Source of the DNA: Bifidobacterium breve
Lineage (GTDB): Bacteria; Actinomycetota; Thermoleophilia; Solirubrobacterales; Solirubrobacteraceae
Direction: 5' to 3'
Length of the DNA: 64,000 nucleotides
NCBI GenBank assembly: GCA_945878865.1
Contig: CAMCUD010000006.1
Coordinates: 117,780 to 181,779 of the forward strand
Shown here: piece by piece, positions 49,244-58,044 of the stretch
Position numbering within the stretch: position 1 is the stretch's first letter
Layout of the letters: every line of letters starts with the position of its first letter
The notes under the pieces: generated by a model
What the model saw: only the letters and a program-made list of their open reading frames with translations
Told to the model about the DNA's origin: nothing
Database searches by the model: none
Made by a program: the position numbers and the translations under genes

Positions 49244-50569
49244 TCAGGCGTTGCTGCCCTCGGCGATCTTCCGCAGGTCGAGCGCCTCGTCGAGCGTGGC
49301 CTCGTCGACGCCGTGCTTGCGCGCGACCTCGCGGAGCATGCCCCCGGTCTCGGCGGCCTCCTTGACGATGTCGGCGGCCTTGTCGTAGCCGATGTACGGG
49401 TTCAGCGCGGTCGCCACGGCGAGCGTCGACTCCGCGCTGCGCTCGCAGCCGGGCAGGTTCGGCTCGATCCCGTCGACGCACTTCTCCTTGAGGACCTTCG
49501 CCGTGCTGGTGAGCAGGTCGAGGCTGTTGAGGAGGTTGTGGGCGATGAGCGGCACGCGGACGTTGAGCTCGAACTGGCCCTGCGAGCCCGCGATCGTGAT
49601 CGCCGTGTCGTTGCCGATGACCTGGCAGCCGACCTGCAGCGTCACCTCGGGGATGACCGGGTTGACCTTGCCCGGCATGATCGAGGAGCCCTTCTGCAGC
49701 TCGGGCAGGTAGAGCTCGCCGATGCCCGCGCGCGGGCCGGAGCCCATGAGTGCAAGATCGCCGGCGATCTTGATGAGGCTGACGGCGATGACCTTCAGCG
49801 CGCCCGACAGCTCGACGAGCGCGTCGCGGTTGCCCTGCGCCTCGAACGGATCCTCCGGGGCGGAGATCGTCAGGCCGGACTTCTCCTGGAGCTTCTGCCG
49901 CGCCTTGGCCGCGAAGTCCTTGTGCGTGTTCAGGCCCGTGCCCGTGGCGGTGCCGCCCAGCGGGATCTGCGCGACCTGCGGCAGCGCGTTCTGCACGCGC
50001 TTCTTGCCGAGGCGGATCTGCGCGGCGTAGCCGGAGAACTCCTGGCCGAGCGTGACCGGCACGGCGTCCATGAGGTGCGTGCGGCCGGACTTGACGATGT
50101 CCTTGTACGCCTCGGCCTTCGCGGCGAACGACGCCTCGAGCGCGTCGAGCGCCGGGAGCAGCTGGTTCGTCGCCTCGTCGAGGGCGGCGAGGTGCACCGC
50201 CGAGGGGAAGACGTCGTTGGACGACTGGCCCATGTTGACGTCGTCGTTGCGGTGGACGTCCTCGCCGGCGAGGTTCGCGATGACCTCGTTCGTGTTCATG
50301 TTCGAGCTCGTGCCCGAGCCTGTCTGGAACACGTCGACGGGGAACTGCTCGTCGTACTCGCCGGCGGCGATCTTGTCGCCGGCCGCGGCGATGCGCTCGG
50401 CCTTGTCGGCGTCGAGAAGCCCGAGCTCGGCGTTCGTGCGGGCCGCGGCGGCCTTGATGGCGCCGAGCCAGTGCACGACAGCCGGGGGAATCGGCTGGCC
50501 GGAGATCGGGAAGTTCTCGACGGCCTTGGTGGTCTCGCCGCCCCAGAGGGGCTCCGTCACGGGGGTCAT
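49244..50569 (-). CDS. fumC: Class II fumarate hydratase
   Basis: This 441-residue TCA-cycle enzyme interconverts fumarate and malate without an iron-sulfur cluster. Superfamily signatures are visible: FQTGSGTSSNMNTNEVIAN, SGRTHLMDAVPVTLGQE and GSSIMPGKVNP (GSSxMPxKxN), with a catalytic His in THLMDA and Ser in GSSIM. Length and order are standard. TGSGTSSNMN and DAVPVTLGQEFSGY favour fumarase over aspartase. No leaderless hexamer is visible before the ATG. Confidence 0.95.
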   Translation of the reverse strand: MTPVTEPLWGGETTKAVENFPISGQPIPPAVVHWLGAIKAAAARTNAELGLLDADKAERIAAAGDKIAAGEYDEQFPVDVFQTGSGTSSNMNTNEVIANLAGEDVHRNDDVNMGQSSNDVFPSAVHLAALDEATNQLLPALDALEASFAAKAEAYKDIVKSGRTHLMDAVPVTLGQEFSGYAAQIRLGKKRVQNALPQVAQIPLGGTATGTGLNTHKDFAAKARQKLQEKSGLTISAPEDPFEAQGNRDALVELSGALKVIAVSLIKIAGDLALMGSGPRAGIGELYLPELQKGSSIMPGKVNPVIPEVTLQVGCQVIGNDTAITIAGSQGQFELNVRVPLIAHNLLNSLDLLTSTAKVLKEKCVDGIEPNLPGCERSAESTLAVATALNPYIGYDKAADIVKEAAETGGMLREVARKHGVDEATLDEALDLRKIAEGSNA

Positions 50570-50646
50570 GGGTCTCCCAGGTCGCTTGCGCGGAAAACGG
50601 GGTGAATCGGGGGATTCGCCGGGCCCCGAACGCTAGCGTTCGAGCC

Positions 50647-52161
50647 ATGACGAGGACGGTCTCCCGGCGCGGGCTGCTCCGCGCAGGGGCAGTTGCGGGC
50701 GGGACGCTCGTGTTCGGGACCCGGTTGCTCGGCCAGCCGGCAGCCGCCCCGCGGGCGCGGGTCGGGGCCGGCCCGTACGGCACGCCGGCGGTCGACACCG
50801 CCACCGGGCTGCGGCTGCCGAAGGGCTTCACCGCGCGCGAGGTCGCCCGTGGGGGACGCCACGTGGGGCGCACCGGCTACGCCTGGCACCGCTTCACCGA
50901 CGGGCAGGCGTGCTTCGCTGCGCACGACGGCGGGTGGATTCTCGTGAGCAACAGCGAGACCGAGCCGGCGCTCGGCGCGGGCTGCTCGGCGCTGCGCTTC
51001 GACCGCCGCGGGCGCGTCGTGGACGCCTACCGGACGCTGTCGGGGTCCGCGCGCAACTGCGCCGGCGGGGCGACGCCGTGGGGGACGTGGCTGTCGTGCG
51101 AGGAGCGCGAGGGCGGCGGGGTCTGGGAGGTCGATCCCACTCGCGAGCACGCGCGCCCGCGCGCCGCGCTCGGGACGTTCGCGCACGAGGCGGCGTGCGT
51201 CGACCCGCGTGAGGAGCGCCTCTACCTCACCGAGGACCAGCCCGACGGCCACCTCTACTGCTTCGTCCCGTCGGCCTGGCCCGACCTCTCGGCGGGCACG
51301 CTCTTCGCGGCCGTGGTGGACGGGCGCACCCGCCGGGTCACCTGGAAGCCCGTCCGAGCGGCGCACGCCCGCAAGGACGCCGCTGCGCTCGGTGCGACGC
51401 GGTTCGGCGGCGGCGAGGGGATCTGGTGGCACGACGGCCACGTCACGTTCACGACGAAGCACGACAACCGCGTGTGGGACTACGACTGCCGCGCCTCCGC
51501 GATCCGGGTGCGGTATTCCGCCGCCGACCTGGGCGCGTCGGCTCCGCTGCGAGGCGTCGACAACGTGTGCGTCACCGCGGGCGGCGACCTCTACGTCTGC
51601 GAGGACGGCGACGACCTCGACCTGTGCCTCATCACGCCGTCCGGCGTGGTGTCCCGCTTCCTCACGGCGACGGGCCCCCAGCACGCGGGAAGCGAGCTGA
51701 CCGGCGTGACGTTCGACCCGTCCGGCCGGCGGATGTACCTCGGCTCGCAGCGCGCGCACGGGCTCGGCGCCGTCTACGAGATCACGGGCCCCTTCCGGCG
51801 GCCGGCCGCGCCCCGCCGGCCACCGGAGTTCGCCGCCGAGCGCGACCACGGGCAGCACGAGGCGAGCGCACGGGACCTGCTCCGCGTCCGCGTGCGCGGC
51901 GTGGCTGGGACGGCCAGCCTCGCCGGCGCGGGGCTCGGCGTGCGACTCTCGCTGCGCGAGCCCTGCGTCGTCCAGACGACCCTGAGGACGTCCCGTGCCG
52001 TGGTCGCCGAGCACCGGTTCCCGACCGCGGTCACGGGGCTGACGGCGCTGCGGCTGCGCGCGCGGCGAGCCGCTCCCGGGGGCCACGAGATCGTGGTGCG
52101 GGCGCGTCCGACGGCCGGTGGCGGGGCCGCCGAGGTCCGCCTTCCGCTGCGCCTCGTGTAG
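50647..52161 (+). CDS. PhoX-family (DUF839) Tat-exported phosphatase
   Basis: The reading is 504 residues from the ATG at 50647, which is seven bases after TAGCGT (50634-50639). The N-terminus has a twin-arginine signal (TVSRRGLLRAGAVAGG), so it is exported folded by Tat. The PhoX-like core includes WILVSNSETEPALG, SARNCAGGATPWGTWLSCEE (Cys and Trp motif), VDPREERLYLTEDQPDGHLYCF and GVDNVCVTAGGDLYVCEDG. PhoX phosphatases use iron and calcium and release phosphate from phosphoesters outside the cell. No Pho box was sought beyond inspection. Confidence 0.88.
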   Translation: MTRTVSRRGLLRAGAVAGGTLVFGTRLLGQPAAAPRARVGAGPYGTPAVDTATGLRLPKGFTAREVARGGRHVGRTGYAWHRFTDGQACFAAHDGGWILVSNSETEPALGAGCSALRFDRRGRVVDAYRTLSGSARNCAGGATPWGTWLSCEEREGGGVWEVDPTREHARPRAALGTFAHEAACVDPREERLYLTEDQPDGHLYCFVPSAWPDLSAGTLFAAVVDGRTRRVTWKPVRAAHARKDAAALGATRFGGGEGIWWHDGHVTFTTKHDNRVWDYDCRASAIRVRYSAADLGASAPLRGVDNVCVTAGGDLYVCEDGDDLDLCLITPSGVVSRFLTATGPQHAGSELTGVTFDPSGRRMYLGSQRAHGLGAVYEITGPFRRPAAPRRPPEFAAERDHGQHEASARDLLRVRVRGVAGTASLAGAGLGVRLSLREPCVVQTTLRTSRAVVAEHRFPTAVTGLTALRLRARRAAPGGHEIVVRARPTAGGGAAEVRLPLRLV

Positions 52162-52198
52162 GTCCGCGGGCGAACCGGTCACCATGTGAAGCTGATTC

Positions 52199-54352
52199 AT
52201 GGCCGCGCCGACCGTCACAGCCCCGCGCCACGACCCTCTGTCCTCCGTCGCCCCGCCCTCCACGGAGGCGCCCGCGAGCGCGGCCAAGCCGCTGGGTCCG
52301 CCGTCCTTCGGCCATCGCGCCGAGGTGCAGGCGCTGCGTGCCGTCGCGGTCACGCTCGTCCTGCTCTACCACGCCGCGCCCGGGGCGATCCGGGGCGGGT
52401 ACGTCGGCGTCGACGTCTTCTTCGCGATCTCCGGGCTGCTCATCACGTCGCAGCTGCTGCGCGAGGCCGACCGGCGCGACACGCTGTCGCTGCGCCGGTT
52501 CTGGGCGCGGCGCGCGCGCCGCCTGCTGCCGGCGGCGCTGCTCGTCCTGGGCATCGTCACCGCGGTCACGCTCCTGTTCGTCCCTGTCGCGCGCTGGGAC
52601 GTGATCTTCAGCGAGGTGCGCGCCAGCGTCCTGTACGTCGAGAACTGGCAGCTCGCGCACTCGAGCGTGGACTACTTCGCCGCGCAGGAGGCGCCCTCGC
52701 CGGTCCAGCACTTCTGGTCGCTGTCGGTCGAGGAGCAGTTCTACGTGCTCTGGCCGCTGCTGCTCCTCGGCGGCCTGGCGGGCGCCCGCCGGCTCGTGCG
52801 CCCGACGCGCCAGGCGGTCATCACCGTCATCGCCGTCGCGACCGCGGCGAGCTTCGCCTACGCCGTCTGGCGCACGATGGTCGACCCGGTCCCGACGTAC
52901 TTCTCCACGCCCGCGCGAGCGTGGGAGTTCGGGGCGGGCGCGCTGCTCGCCCTCGCGGGCGCGAGGGCGCGGCGCGCGCCCGACTGGCTGCGGGCGGGCA
53001 TCTCGTGGATCGGCCTCGCCGCGATCGTCGCGTCGGCGCTCGTCTACACGACCGACACGCCGTTCCCCGGCCTGTTCGCCACGATCCCCGTATTCGCGGC
53101 GGTCGCGGTGATGTGGGCGGGACTTCCGAGCGCGTCGTGGGGCCCGGCGCGCGCGATGCGGCTGCGCGCGGTGCAGTGGGTGGGCGACACGTCGTACGGC
53201 ATCTACCTCTGGCACTGGCCGCTGCTGGTGCTGCTGCCGATCGTGCTCGGGGTCACCGCGAACACCGGGACCGCGCTGCTGGCGATCGCGCTGACGCTCG
53301 TCCTGTCGTGGGTGTCGAAGCTCGCCGTCGAGGACCCGGTCCGCAACGGCATCCTCAACACGCTGCCGACGCGATGGACGTTCCTCGCCGCCGCGACGGG
53401 GATGATCGCGGTGCTCGGCCTGACGGTCTACGGCGGGATGAAGCGCGAGGACGAGCTGCGCGCCGACACTGCGAAGACGAAGCAGACGCTCGCCGGCCCG
53501 CCGCAGTGCTTCGGTGCGGCGTCGCGTGACCCGCAGCGCCCCTGCACGAACCCTGCGCTGGACCTCATGGTCATCCCGACGCCGCTCGAGGCCAAGGAGA
53601 CGGAGAACGCGCCCTGCGACATCGTCGACCGCGGTGCCCGCCTGCGCGTGTGCCGGTTCGGCGCGCCCGGAGCGGCGGCGCCCACCGTCGCGCTGGTCGG
53701 CGATTCCCACGCGAGCGCGTGGCGGGCCGCGGTCGACGAACTCGCCAAGGCGCGCGGCTGGCGGGCGGTCTCGCTGACCTACACCGGCTGCCCGTTCTCC
53801 GTTGCCGTCCGCGACGTGCCCCAGCCCGCGCGCGGGCGCTGCCAGCAGTTCCGGCGTGAGGCGTTCGCCTGGCTCGACGCGCACCCGGAGATCGACACCG
53901 TGATCGCCGTGTCACTGGCGGGCGGCAGCGGCGTGCGGACGAAGGCAGGTCAGAGCGAGCGCGGGGCGGCCGAGGACGGCTACCGCGGCGCGTGGAAGCG
54001 GCTTGGCGACACCGTGCGGAACATTCTCGTCATCCGCGACAACCCGAAGGCGGGCAAGGGCACGGACGAGTGCGTCCAGCGTGCGATTGACGCCCGCCGC
54101 CCGGCGGGCCCGGCGTGCGCGATCCCGCGTGATGAGGCCCTCGACCCCGACCCGGCGGTCGCCGCCGCCCAGACGTCCGGCGACTTCCGCGTGCGCGTCG
54201 TGGACCTCACGGAGCGCTTCTGCGACGGGCTGCGGTGCTACCCGGTGATCGGTGGCGCGCTCGTGCACCGCGACCAGGACCACGTCAACCCGGTCTTCGG
54301 GGCGACGCTCGGCCCGGCGCTCGACGAGAAGCTGCCTCCTACACTGAGGTGA
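52199..54352 (+). CDS. Acyltransferase-3 (OafA/YrhL-like) with SGNH domain
   Basis: This 717-residue envelope O-acyltransferase has an N-terminal AT3 membrane domain (~35-440, about ten helices) starting at EVQALRAVAVTLVLLYHA with GGYVGVDVFFAISGLL (catalytic His/Arg region) and HFWSLSVEEQFYVLWP. The C-terminal extracytoplasmic SGNH domain (~490-717) has VALVGDSHASAW (Ser) and the terminal RDQDHVNPVFG (Asp-x-x-His). This matches OafB/OatA-type enzymes that O-acetylate surface glycans or peptidoglycan. The next gene, another SGNH enzyme, begins one base after the stop. Confidence 0.92.
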   Translation: MAAPTVTAPRHDPLSSVAPPSTEAPASAAKPLGPPSFGHRAEVQALRAVAVTLVLLYHAAPGAIRGGYVGVDVFFAISGLLITSQLLREADRRDTLSLRRFWARRARRLLPAALLVLGIVTAVTLLFVPVARWDVIFSEVRASVLYVENWQLAHSSVDYFAAQEAPSPVQHFWSLSVEEQFYVLWPLLLLGGLAGARRLVRPTRQAVITVIAVATAASFAYAVWRTMVDPVPTYFSTPARAWEFGAGALLALAGARARRAPDWLRAGISWIGLAAIVASALVYTTDTPFPGLFATIPVFAAVAVMWAGLPSASWGPARAMRLRAVQWVGDTSYGIYLWHWPLLVLLPIVLGVTANTGTALLAIALTLVLSWVSKLAVEDPVRNGILNTLPTRWTFLAAATGMIAVLGLTVYGGMKREDELRADTAKTKQTLAGPPQCFGAASRDPQRPCTNPALDLMVIPTPLEAKETENAPCDIVDRGARLRVCRFGAPGAAAPTVALVGDSHASAWRAAVDELAKARGWRAVSLTYTGCPFSVAVRDVPQPARGRCQQFRREAFAWLDAHPEIDTVIAVSLAGGSGVRTKAGQSERGAAEDGYRGAWKRLGDTVRNILVIRDNPKAGKGTDECVQRAIDARRPAGPACAIPRDEALDPDPAVAAAQTSGDFRVRVVDLTERFCDGLRCYPVIGGALVHRDQDHVNPVFGATLGPALDEKLPPTLR

Positions 54353-54353
54353 C

Positions 54354-54986
54354 GTGGCACGACGCCTCGCCCTGGCACTGACGCTGGCGATCGTCGCGGG
54401 CACGGGCGCGGTCAGCGCCCCGGCGCTCGCGTACGGCCCCACGCCCACCATCGTCGTCGGCGACTCGCTCGCCGTCGGCACGAAGCCCTACCTCGGCGGG
54501 CTCCTGTCCGGCTGGCCGCTCGCCTGGGATGCCGTCTCCGGGCGGACCACCCCGCAGGGGATGCGCGCGCTGCGCGGTGAGCTGCGCCACGTCCAGCCGG
54601 GCGCGGTCGTCATCAGCCTCGGCTCGAACGACGGGCCGAGCGGGCTGCGGTTCTCTGACCGGATCCGCCGCATCCGCAAGGCGATCCCCGCGAACGCCTG
54701 CATCATCTGGCCGACCATCGTGCGCCCGCCGCGCAAGGGCGACGAGACGCAGCTCAACCGCTCGCTGCGCGCCGCCGCGAAGCTCGACGACCGGTTCGTG
54801 CTCGTCGACTGGATCGGGGCGGTCGGCAGCGGCCGGGTCGTCCTGCCCGACGGCCTGCACCCCGACCCGGCGGGCTACCAGGAGCGCAGCCGGATGATCT
54901 CCGCCGCGCTCGCTGCGGGATGTCCGGCGGCGGGGACGGGCACCGCCGAGCCGGGGCAGGGCGGCGCCGTCGCTCCCGTCGGCTAA
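54354..54986 (+). CDS. Secreted SGNH/GDSL-family hydrolase
   Basis: This 210-residue protein has a signal peptide (residues 1-26, ending ALA) and SGNH blocks: TIVVGDSLAVG (Ser), a Gly-containing VSGRTT, ISLGSNDGPSG (Asn) and DGLHPDPAGY (Asp-x-x-His). It is a candidate esterase or acetyltransferase acting outside the membrane, possibly removing or transferring the acyl groups handled by the preceding AT3-SGNH protein. The GTG start is one base after the previous stop, but TACACT (54341-54346) also lies seven bases before it, so an internal leaderless promoter is possible. Confidence 0.9.
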   Translation: MARRLALALTLAIVAGTGAVSAPALAYGPTPTIVVGDSLAVGTKPYLGGLLSGWPLAWDAVSGRTTPQGMRALRGELRHVQPGAVVISLGSNDGPSGLRFSDRIRRIRKAIPANACIIWPTIVRPPRKGDETQLNRSLRAAAKLDDRFVLVDWIGAVGSGRVVLPDGLHPDPAGYQERSRMISAALAAGCPAAGTGTAEPGQGGAVAPVG

Positions 54987-55366
54987 GCGCGCTGCGCGCG
55001 CAGCTCGTCGCGGATGTCGGTGAGCAGCTGGATGTCCTCGGAGGGCGCTTCGGGCTCGGTCTTGCCCTTGCCCAGGCGGGTCTGGAGCTCGTTCATCGGC
55101 TTGACGACGAAGAAGAAGACCGCCGTCGCGATCGACAGGAACGAGATGAGCGCGTTGAGGAAGTTCCCGTAGAAGAACTTGCTCCCGTTGATCGTGAACG
55201 TCAGGTCGGAGAAGTCGGGCTTGCCGATGACCGCGCCGATGATCGGCGTGATCAGGTCCTCGACGAGCGAGGTGACGAGCGCGCCGAACGCCGCGCCGAT
55301 GACCACGGCCACGGCGAGGTCGACGATGTTGCCGCGCATGAGGAAGTCGCGGAACTCCTTGAGCAT
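54983..55366 (-). CDS. mscL: Large-conductance mechanosensitive channel MscL
   Basis: This 127-residue channel opens under membrane tension during hypo-osmotic shock. The N-terminal helix MLKEFRDFLMRGNIVDLAVAVVIGAAFGALV is characteristic, with TM1 (~16-43), a periplasmic loop (KPDFSDLTFTINGSKFFYG) and TM2 (~70-95), then the cytoplasmic helix with IQLLTDIRDELRAQ. Length and order are standard for pentameric MscL. A GGAGG ribosome site precedes the ATG at 55366. Its stop overlaps the SGNH gene stop by 4 bp (convergent). Confidence 0.96.
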   Translation of the reverse strand: MLKEFRDFLMRGNIVDLAVAVVIGAAFGALVTSLVEDLITPIIGAVIGKPDFSDLTFTINGSKFFYGNFLNALISFLSIATAVFFFVVKPMNELQTRLGKGKTEPEAPSEDIQLLTDIRDELRAQRA

Positions 55367-55411
55367 GAGGCCCTCCAGATCGTTGTCCTGGGGGCATCCT
55401 CTCCGGAAACG

Positions 55412-56251
55412 TCAGCGGCAGAACGCCACGAGCTCGCGCGCGACCCCGACCGGGTCGTCGTAGGCGATGAGAGCGCCGGTGCCCGGGAGGATCCGCAGCT
55501 GGGCATCCGGCAGGAGGTTCAGCGCCTCCTCCGCCGTGGCGAGCGGGTGGCGGTCGTCCTCGTCGGCCCACAGCAGCAGCGTGCGCGCCTCGATCCGCGG
55601 ATAGGCGTCGAGCAGGTCGAGCTGCGACCCGCGCGGCCAGCGGCGCACGGCGCGGCTCCACGCACGGGCGAGATTCGCGTTGCCGCCGACGTCCGCCATC
55701 GCGTGGCGGATGAGGTCGCGCGCCGCCGGGTTTCCGCGTGACGTCAGGCGCATCCCGCGCTCGGGGCGGATGCACACACGCGCGACGTGGGTGAGCGTGC
55801 GGTCGAGGCCCGGCAGCGACGACGCCCGCGCGAGGGCGCGGACGAGGCGCTCGGTGGCGTCCGGCGGCGTGTCGCGGTGCAGCCGGTTGGGCATGAGGAT
55901 GAGCCGGCCGGGGCGCAGTTGTCCCGTCGTGACCGCACGCAGCAGGATCTCCGCCCCCGCGCCGTGGCCGGCGACGAGGGGCCGTGGGCCGCCGACGTCG
56001 CGGCAGAACGCTGCCATGACCTCGGCGAACCAGTCGAGCGTGTACGGGTGGCGCGGCCGGTCCTCGCTGTCGCCGTGCAGCGGCAGGTCGGGCAGGACGA
56101 GGCGGAAGCGGTCCTGCAGCTCGGCGACGAGCGGCTCGAACTCGCGGTAGGACAGGCCGGCGCTGTGCAGCAGGATGAGCGCGGGCCCGACGCCGGTCTC
56201 GCGGAACGCGACCCGCGCGCCGTCGCGGTGGTGAAAGAGCCGCAGCCTCAC
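55412..56251 (-). CDS. Alpha/beta-hydrolase-fold protein lacking the nucleophile Ser
   Basis: This 279-residue protein has the fold landmarks of the alpha/beta hydrolases (GPALILLHSAGLSYREF oxyanion region; LVLPDLPLHGDS; RTLLLWADEDD; LRILPGTG). The elbow, normally G-x-S-x-G, reads G-H-G-A-G (GPRPLVAGHGAGAEILL), so the serine is replaced by Gly. The catalytic His position (GTGALIAYDDP, where active members have GH) also lacks His. The protein is therefore predicted to be non-catalytic or to use another mechanism, for example binding. The GTG start overlaps the upstream lipoprotein stop by 4 bp. Confidence 0.82.
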   Translation of the reverse strand: MRLRLFHHRDGARVAFRETGVGPALILLHSAGLSYREFEPLVAELQDRFRLVLPDLPLHGDSEDRPRHPYTLDWFAEVMAAFCRDVGGPRPLVAGHGAGAEILLRAVTTGQLRPGRLILMPNRLHRDTPPDATERLVRALARASSLPGLDRTLTHVARVCIRPERGMRLTSRGNPAARDLIRHAMADVGGNANLARAWSRAVRRWPRGSQLDLLDAYPRIEARTLLLWADEDDRHPLATAEEALNLLPDAQLRILPGTGALIAYDDPVGVARELVAFCR

Positions 56252-56694
56252 CCGCGGGCCGCCCCTGCGGCGATGCCGCGCTGCAGCGCGCGCTCGGCGT
56301 CGTTCGGCGCGCCCACGATCGCCGCGCCGCTGCGCTCCAGGCGGTAGGCCAGCTCGGCGTGGATCCCCGGCGTGTCGCGCGCGGCGCGCTGCGCGGCGCC
56401 GATGAGGTAGCCGAGCTGGAGCGCCGCTCGCCGTTCGCCGCGCATGCCGCGGAGCTCGAGCTCCTCGCCGACGGTGGTCAGCCGCGTGCCGAGGGAGATG
56501 AGCTCGGCGTCGCTCGTCGAGCGCCGGACGCACTCGGCCAGTGTCGTGGTCCGGTCCAGGCGGACGAGGTCCGGGGCGGCGCGCAGCGCGCGGGCGTACT
56601 GCGCCGCGTCGCCCTGGCAGGCGGTGGGCAGCGGTTCGTCGGTCGTGCCGCAGCCGACGAGCAGTGCCGCGAGAAACGGGCTCCAGCGCCGCAT
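56248..56694 (-). CDS. Small putative lipoprotein, 148 aa
   Basis: This short lipoprotein has the lipobox LAALLVGC in its first 15 residues (Cys15). The mature helical part contains TACQGDAAQYARALRAAPDLVRL and ends AAGAARG; I do not recognise a family. The ATG at 56694 is preferred over the one at 56703 because the minus-strand hexamer TACGAT (56702-56707) ends seven bases before it. It overlaps the alpha/beta-hydrolase-fold gene by 4 bp (GTGA), so the two products may act together at the envelope. Confidence 0.7.
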   Translation of the reverse strand: MRRWSPFLAALLVGCGTTDEPLPTACQGDAAQYARALRAAPDLVRLDRTTTLAECVRRSTSDAELISLGTRLTTVGEELELRGMRGERRAALQLGYLIGAAQRAARDTPGIHAELAYRLERSGAAIVGAPNDAERALQRGIAAGAARG

Positions 56695-56701
56695 CGACCT
56701 C

Positions 56702-56711
56702 ATCGTAGAGT
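56702..56711. promoter_or_regulatory. Overlapping divergent -10 elements
   Basis: TAGAGT on the plus strand (56706-56711) ends seven bases before the MATE ATG, and TACGAT on the minus strand (56702-56707) ends seven bases before the lipoprotein ATG. The two hexamers overlap by two bases, so polymerase cannot open both at once. Both start codons were chosen to agree with these elements. Confidence 0.55.
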
Positions 56712-56718
56712 CGCGGCG

Positions 56719-58044
56719 ATGGCCGAACGGTCGCTCGACGCCCAGATCCTCCGCCTCGCGGTCCCCGCGCTGGGCGCGCTCGCGGCCGAGCCGCTGTACC
56801 TGCTGGTCGACACCGCGATCGTCGGGCACCTCGGCACGCCGCAGCTCGCAGCACTGGCGATCGCCGCGACGGCGCTGACTTCGCTGGTGTCGCTGTGCAT
56901 CTTCCTGACGTACGGGACGACGGCGCAGGTGGCGCGCCTGCACGGCGCCGGCGACGAGCGCGCGGCGGGTGGGCTCGCGGCCCAGGCGCTGTGGCTGGCG
57001 CTTGCGTTGAGCGCCGCGCTCGTGGCGGGGTGCATGGTGTTCGCCGGGCCGATCGTCGCCGTGCTCGGCGGGTCCGGCGAGGTCGCGGATCTGGCGGTCC
57101 GCTACCTGCGCCTCAGCGCCCTCGGGCTGCCGTTCGCGCTCATCGCGCTGGCCGGCCAGGGGTTCCTGCGCGGCATCGGCGACCTGCGCACGCCGCTCAT
57201 CGTGGTGGTGATCGCGCAGGCCGTGAACGTCGTGCTCGAGGTCGCGTTCGTCTACGGGCTGGACTGGGGGCTCGACGGCTCGGCGGTCGGCACGGTGCTG
57301 GCGCAGGCGGGCATGGGCTTCACGTTCGCCTGGCTCCTGCTGCGCGCGCCGGCCGACGACCGCCGTCCCGATCGCGCGCGGATCCGGCCGCTGGTGCGCA
57401 TCAGCGGCGAGCTCTTCGTCCGGTCCGCGGCGCTGCTCGCCGCGTTCGCCACGGCGAGCGCGGTGCTCGCGCGGGTGGGCCAGGCGTCGCTGGGCGCGCA
57501 CCAGATCGCCTTCCAGCTCTTCGTGTTCGGCGCGCTGGTCCTCGATGCCGTGGCGATCGCCGCGCAGGTGCTGGTGGGCCGGGCGCTCGGTGCGGCCGAC
57601 GCCGACGGCGCACGGGCGGCGGGGTGGCGGGTGATCCTCTGGTCGTTCGTCGCGGGCTGCCTGTTCGGCGTCGTGCTGTTCGCGCTGCGCGACGTCGTGC
57701 CGCGCGTGTTCACCTCGGACGCTGCAGTGCTCGACCAGGCGGCCGAGATCTGGTGGCTGTTCGCGCTCATGCAGCCGATCGCGGCGCTCGTGTTCGCGCT
57801 CGACGGGATCCTGATCGGCGCGGGCGACACGCGGTACCTCGCGGGCTCGATGGTCGTCGCCGGCCCGCTGGTCTACATGCCGATCGCGCTGGCGTCGCTG
57901 GCGTTCGGCTGGGGGATCGTGGGCGTGTGGTGCGGTCTGGTCGGCCTCATGCTCGCCCGGCTGGTCCTCATGGGCGGCCGCTGGCTCGGCGGGCGCTGGG
58001 CGGTGACCGGCGCGGTCCGCGCGGCCGCCCCCACCCCGCAGTGA
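56719..58044 (+). CDS. MATE-family efflux transporter
   Basis: This 441-residue protein has twelve hydrophobic segments in two similar halves, with PALGALAAEPLYLLVDTAIVGHLGTPQLAALAIA at the start (the MatE signature, split by reading) and GQASLGAHQIAFQLFVF in the second half. MATE transporters exchange Na+ or H+ for cationic drugs and metabolites; the DinF-like branch is likely. The start ATG at 56719 fits the TAGAGT hexamer. The stop codon TGA (58042-58044) is provided by the first bases of repeat copy B. Confidence 0.93.
   Translation: MAERSLDAQILRLAVPALGALAAEPLYLLVDTAIVGHLGTPQLAALAIAATALTSLVSLCIFLTYGTTAQVARLHGAGDERAAGGLAAQALWLALALSAALVAGCMVFAGPIVAVLGGSGEVADLAVRYLRLSALGLPFALIALAGQGFLRGIGDLRTPLIVVVIAQAVNVVLEVAFVYGLDWGLDGSAVGTVLAQAGMGFTFAWLLLRAPADDRRPDRARIRPLVRISGELFVRSAALLAAFATASAVLARVGQASLGAHQIAFQLFVFGALVLDAVAIAAQVLVGRALGAADADGARAAGWRVILWSFVAGCLFGVVLFALRDVVPRVFTSDAAVLDQAAEIWWLFALMQPIAALVFALDGILIGAGDTRYLAGSMVVAGPLVYMPIALASLAFGWGIVGVWCGLVGLMLARLVLMGGRWLGGRWAVTGAVRAAAPTPQ

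Noticed and set aside
47543..50605. A 1020-codon open frame on the plus strand
   Set aside because: It runs antisense across lipase paralogue 2 and fumC, has shadow-like Arg/Val/Asp composition and no family motif.
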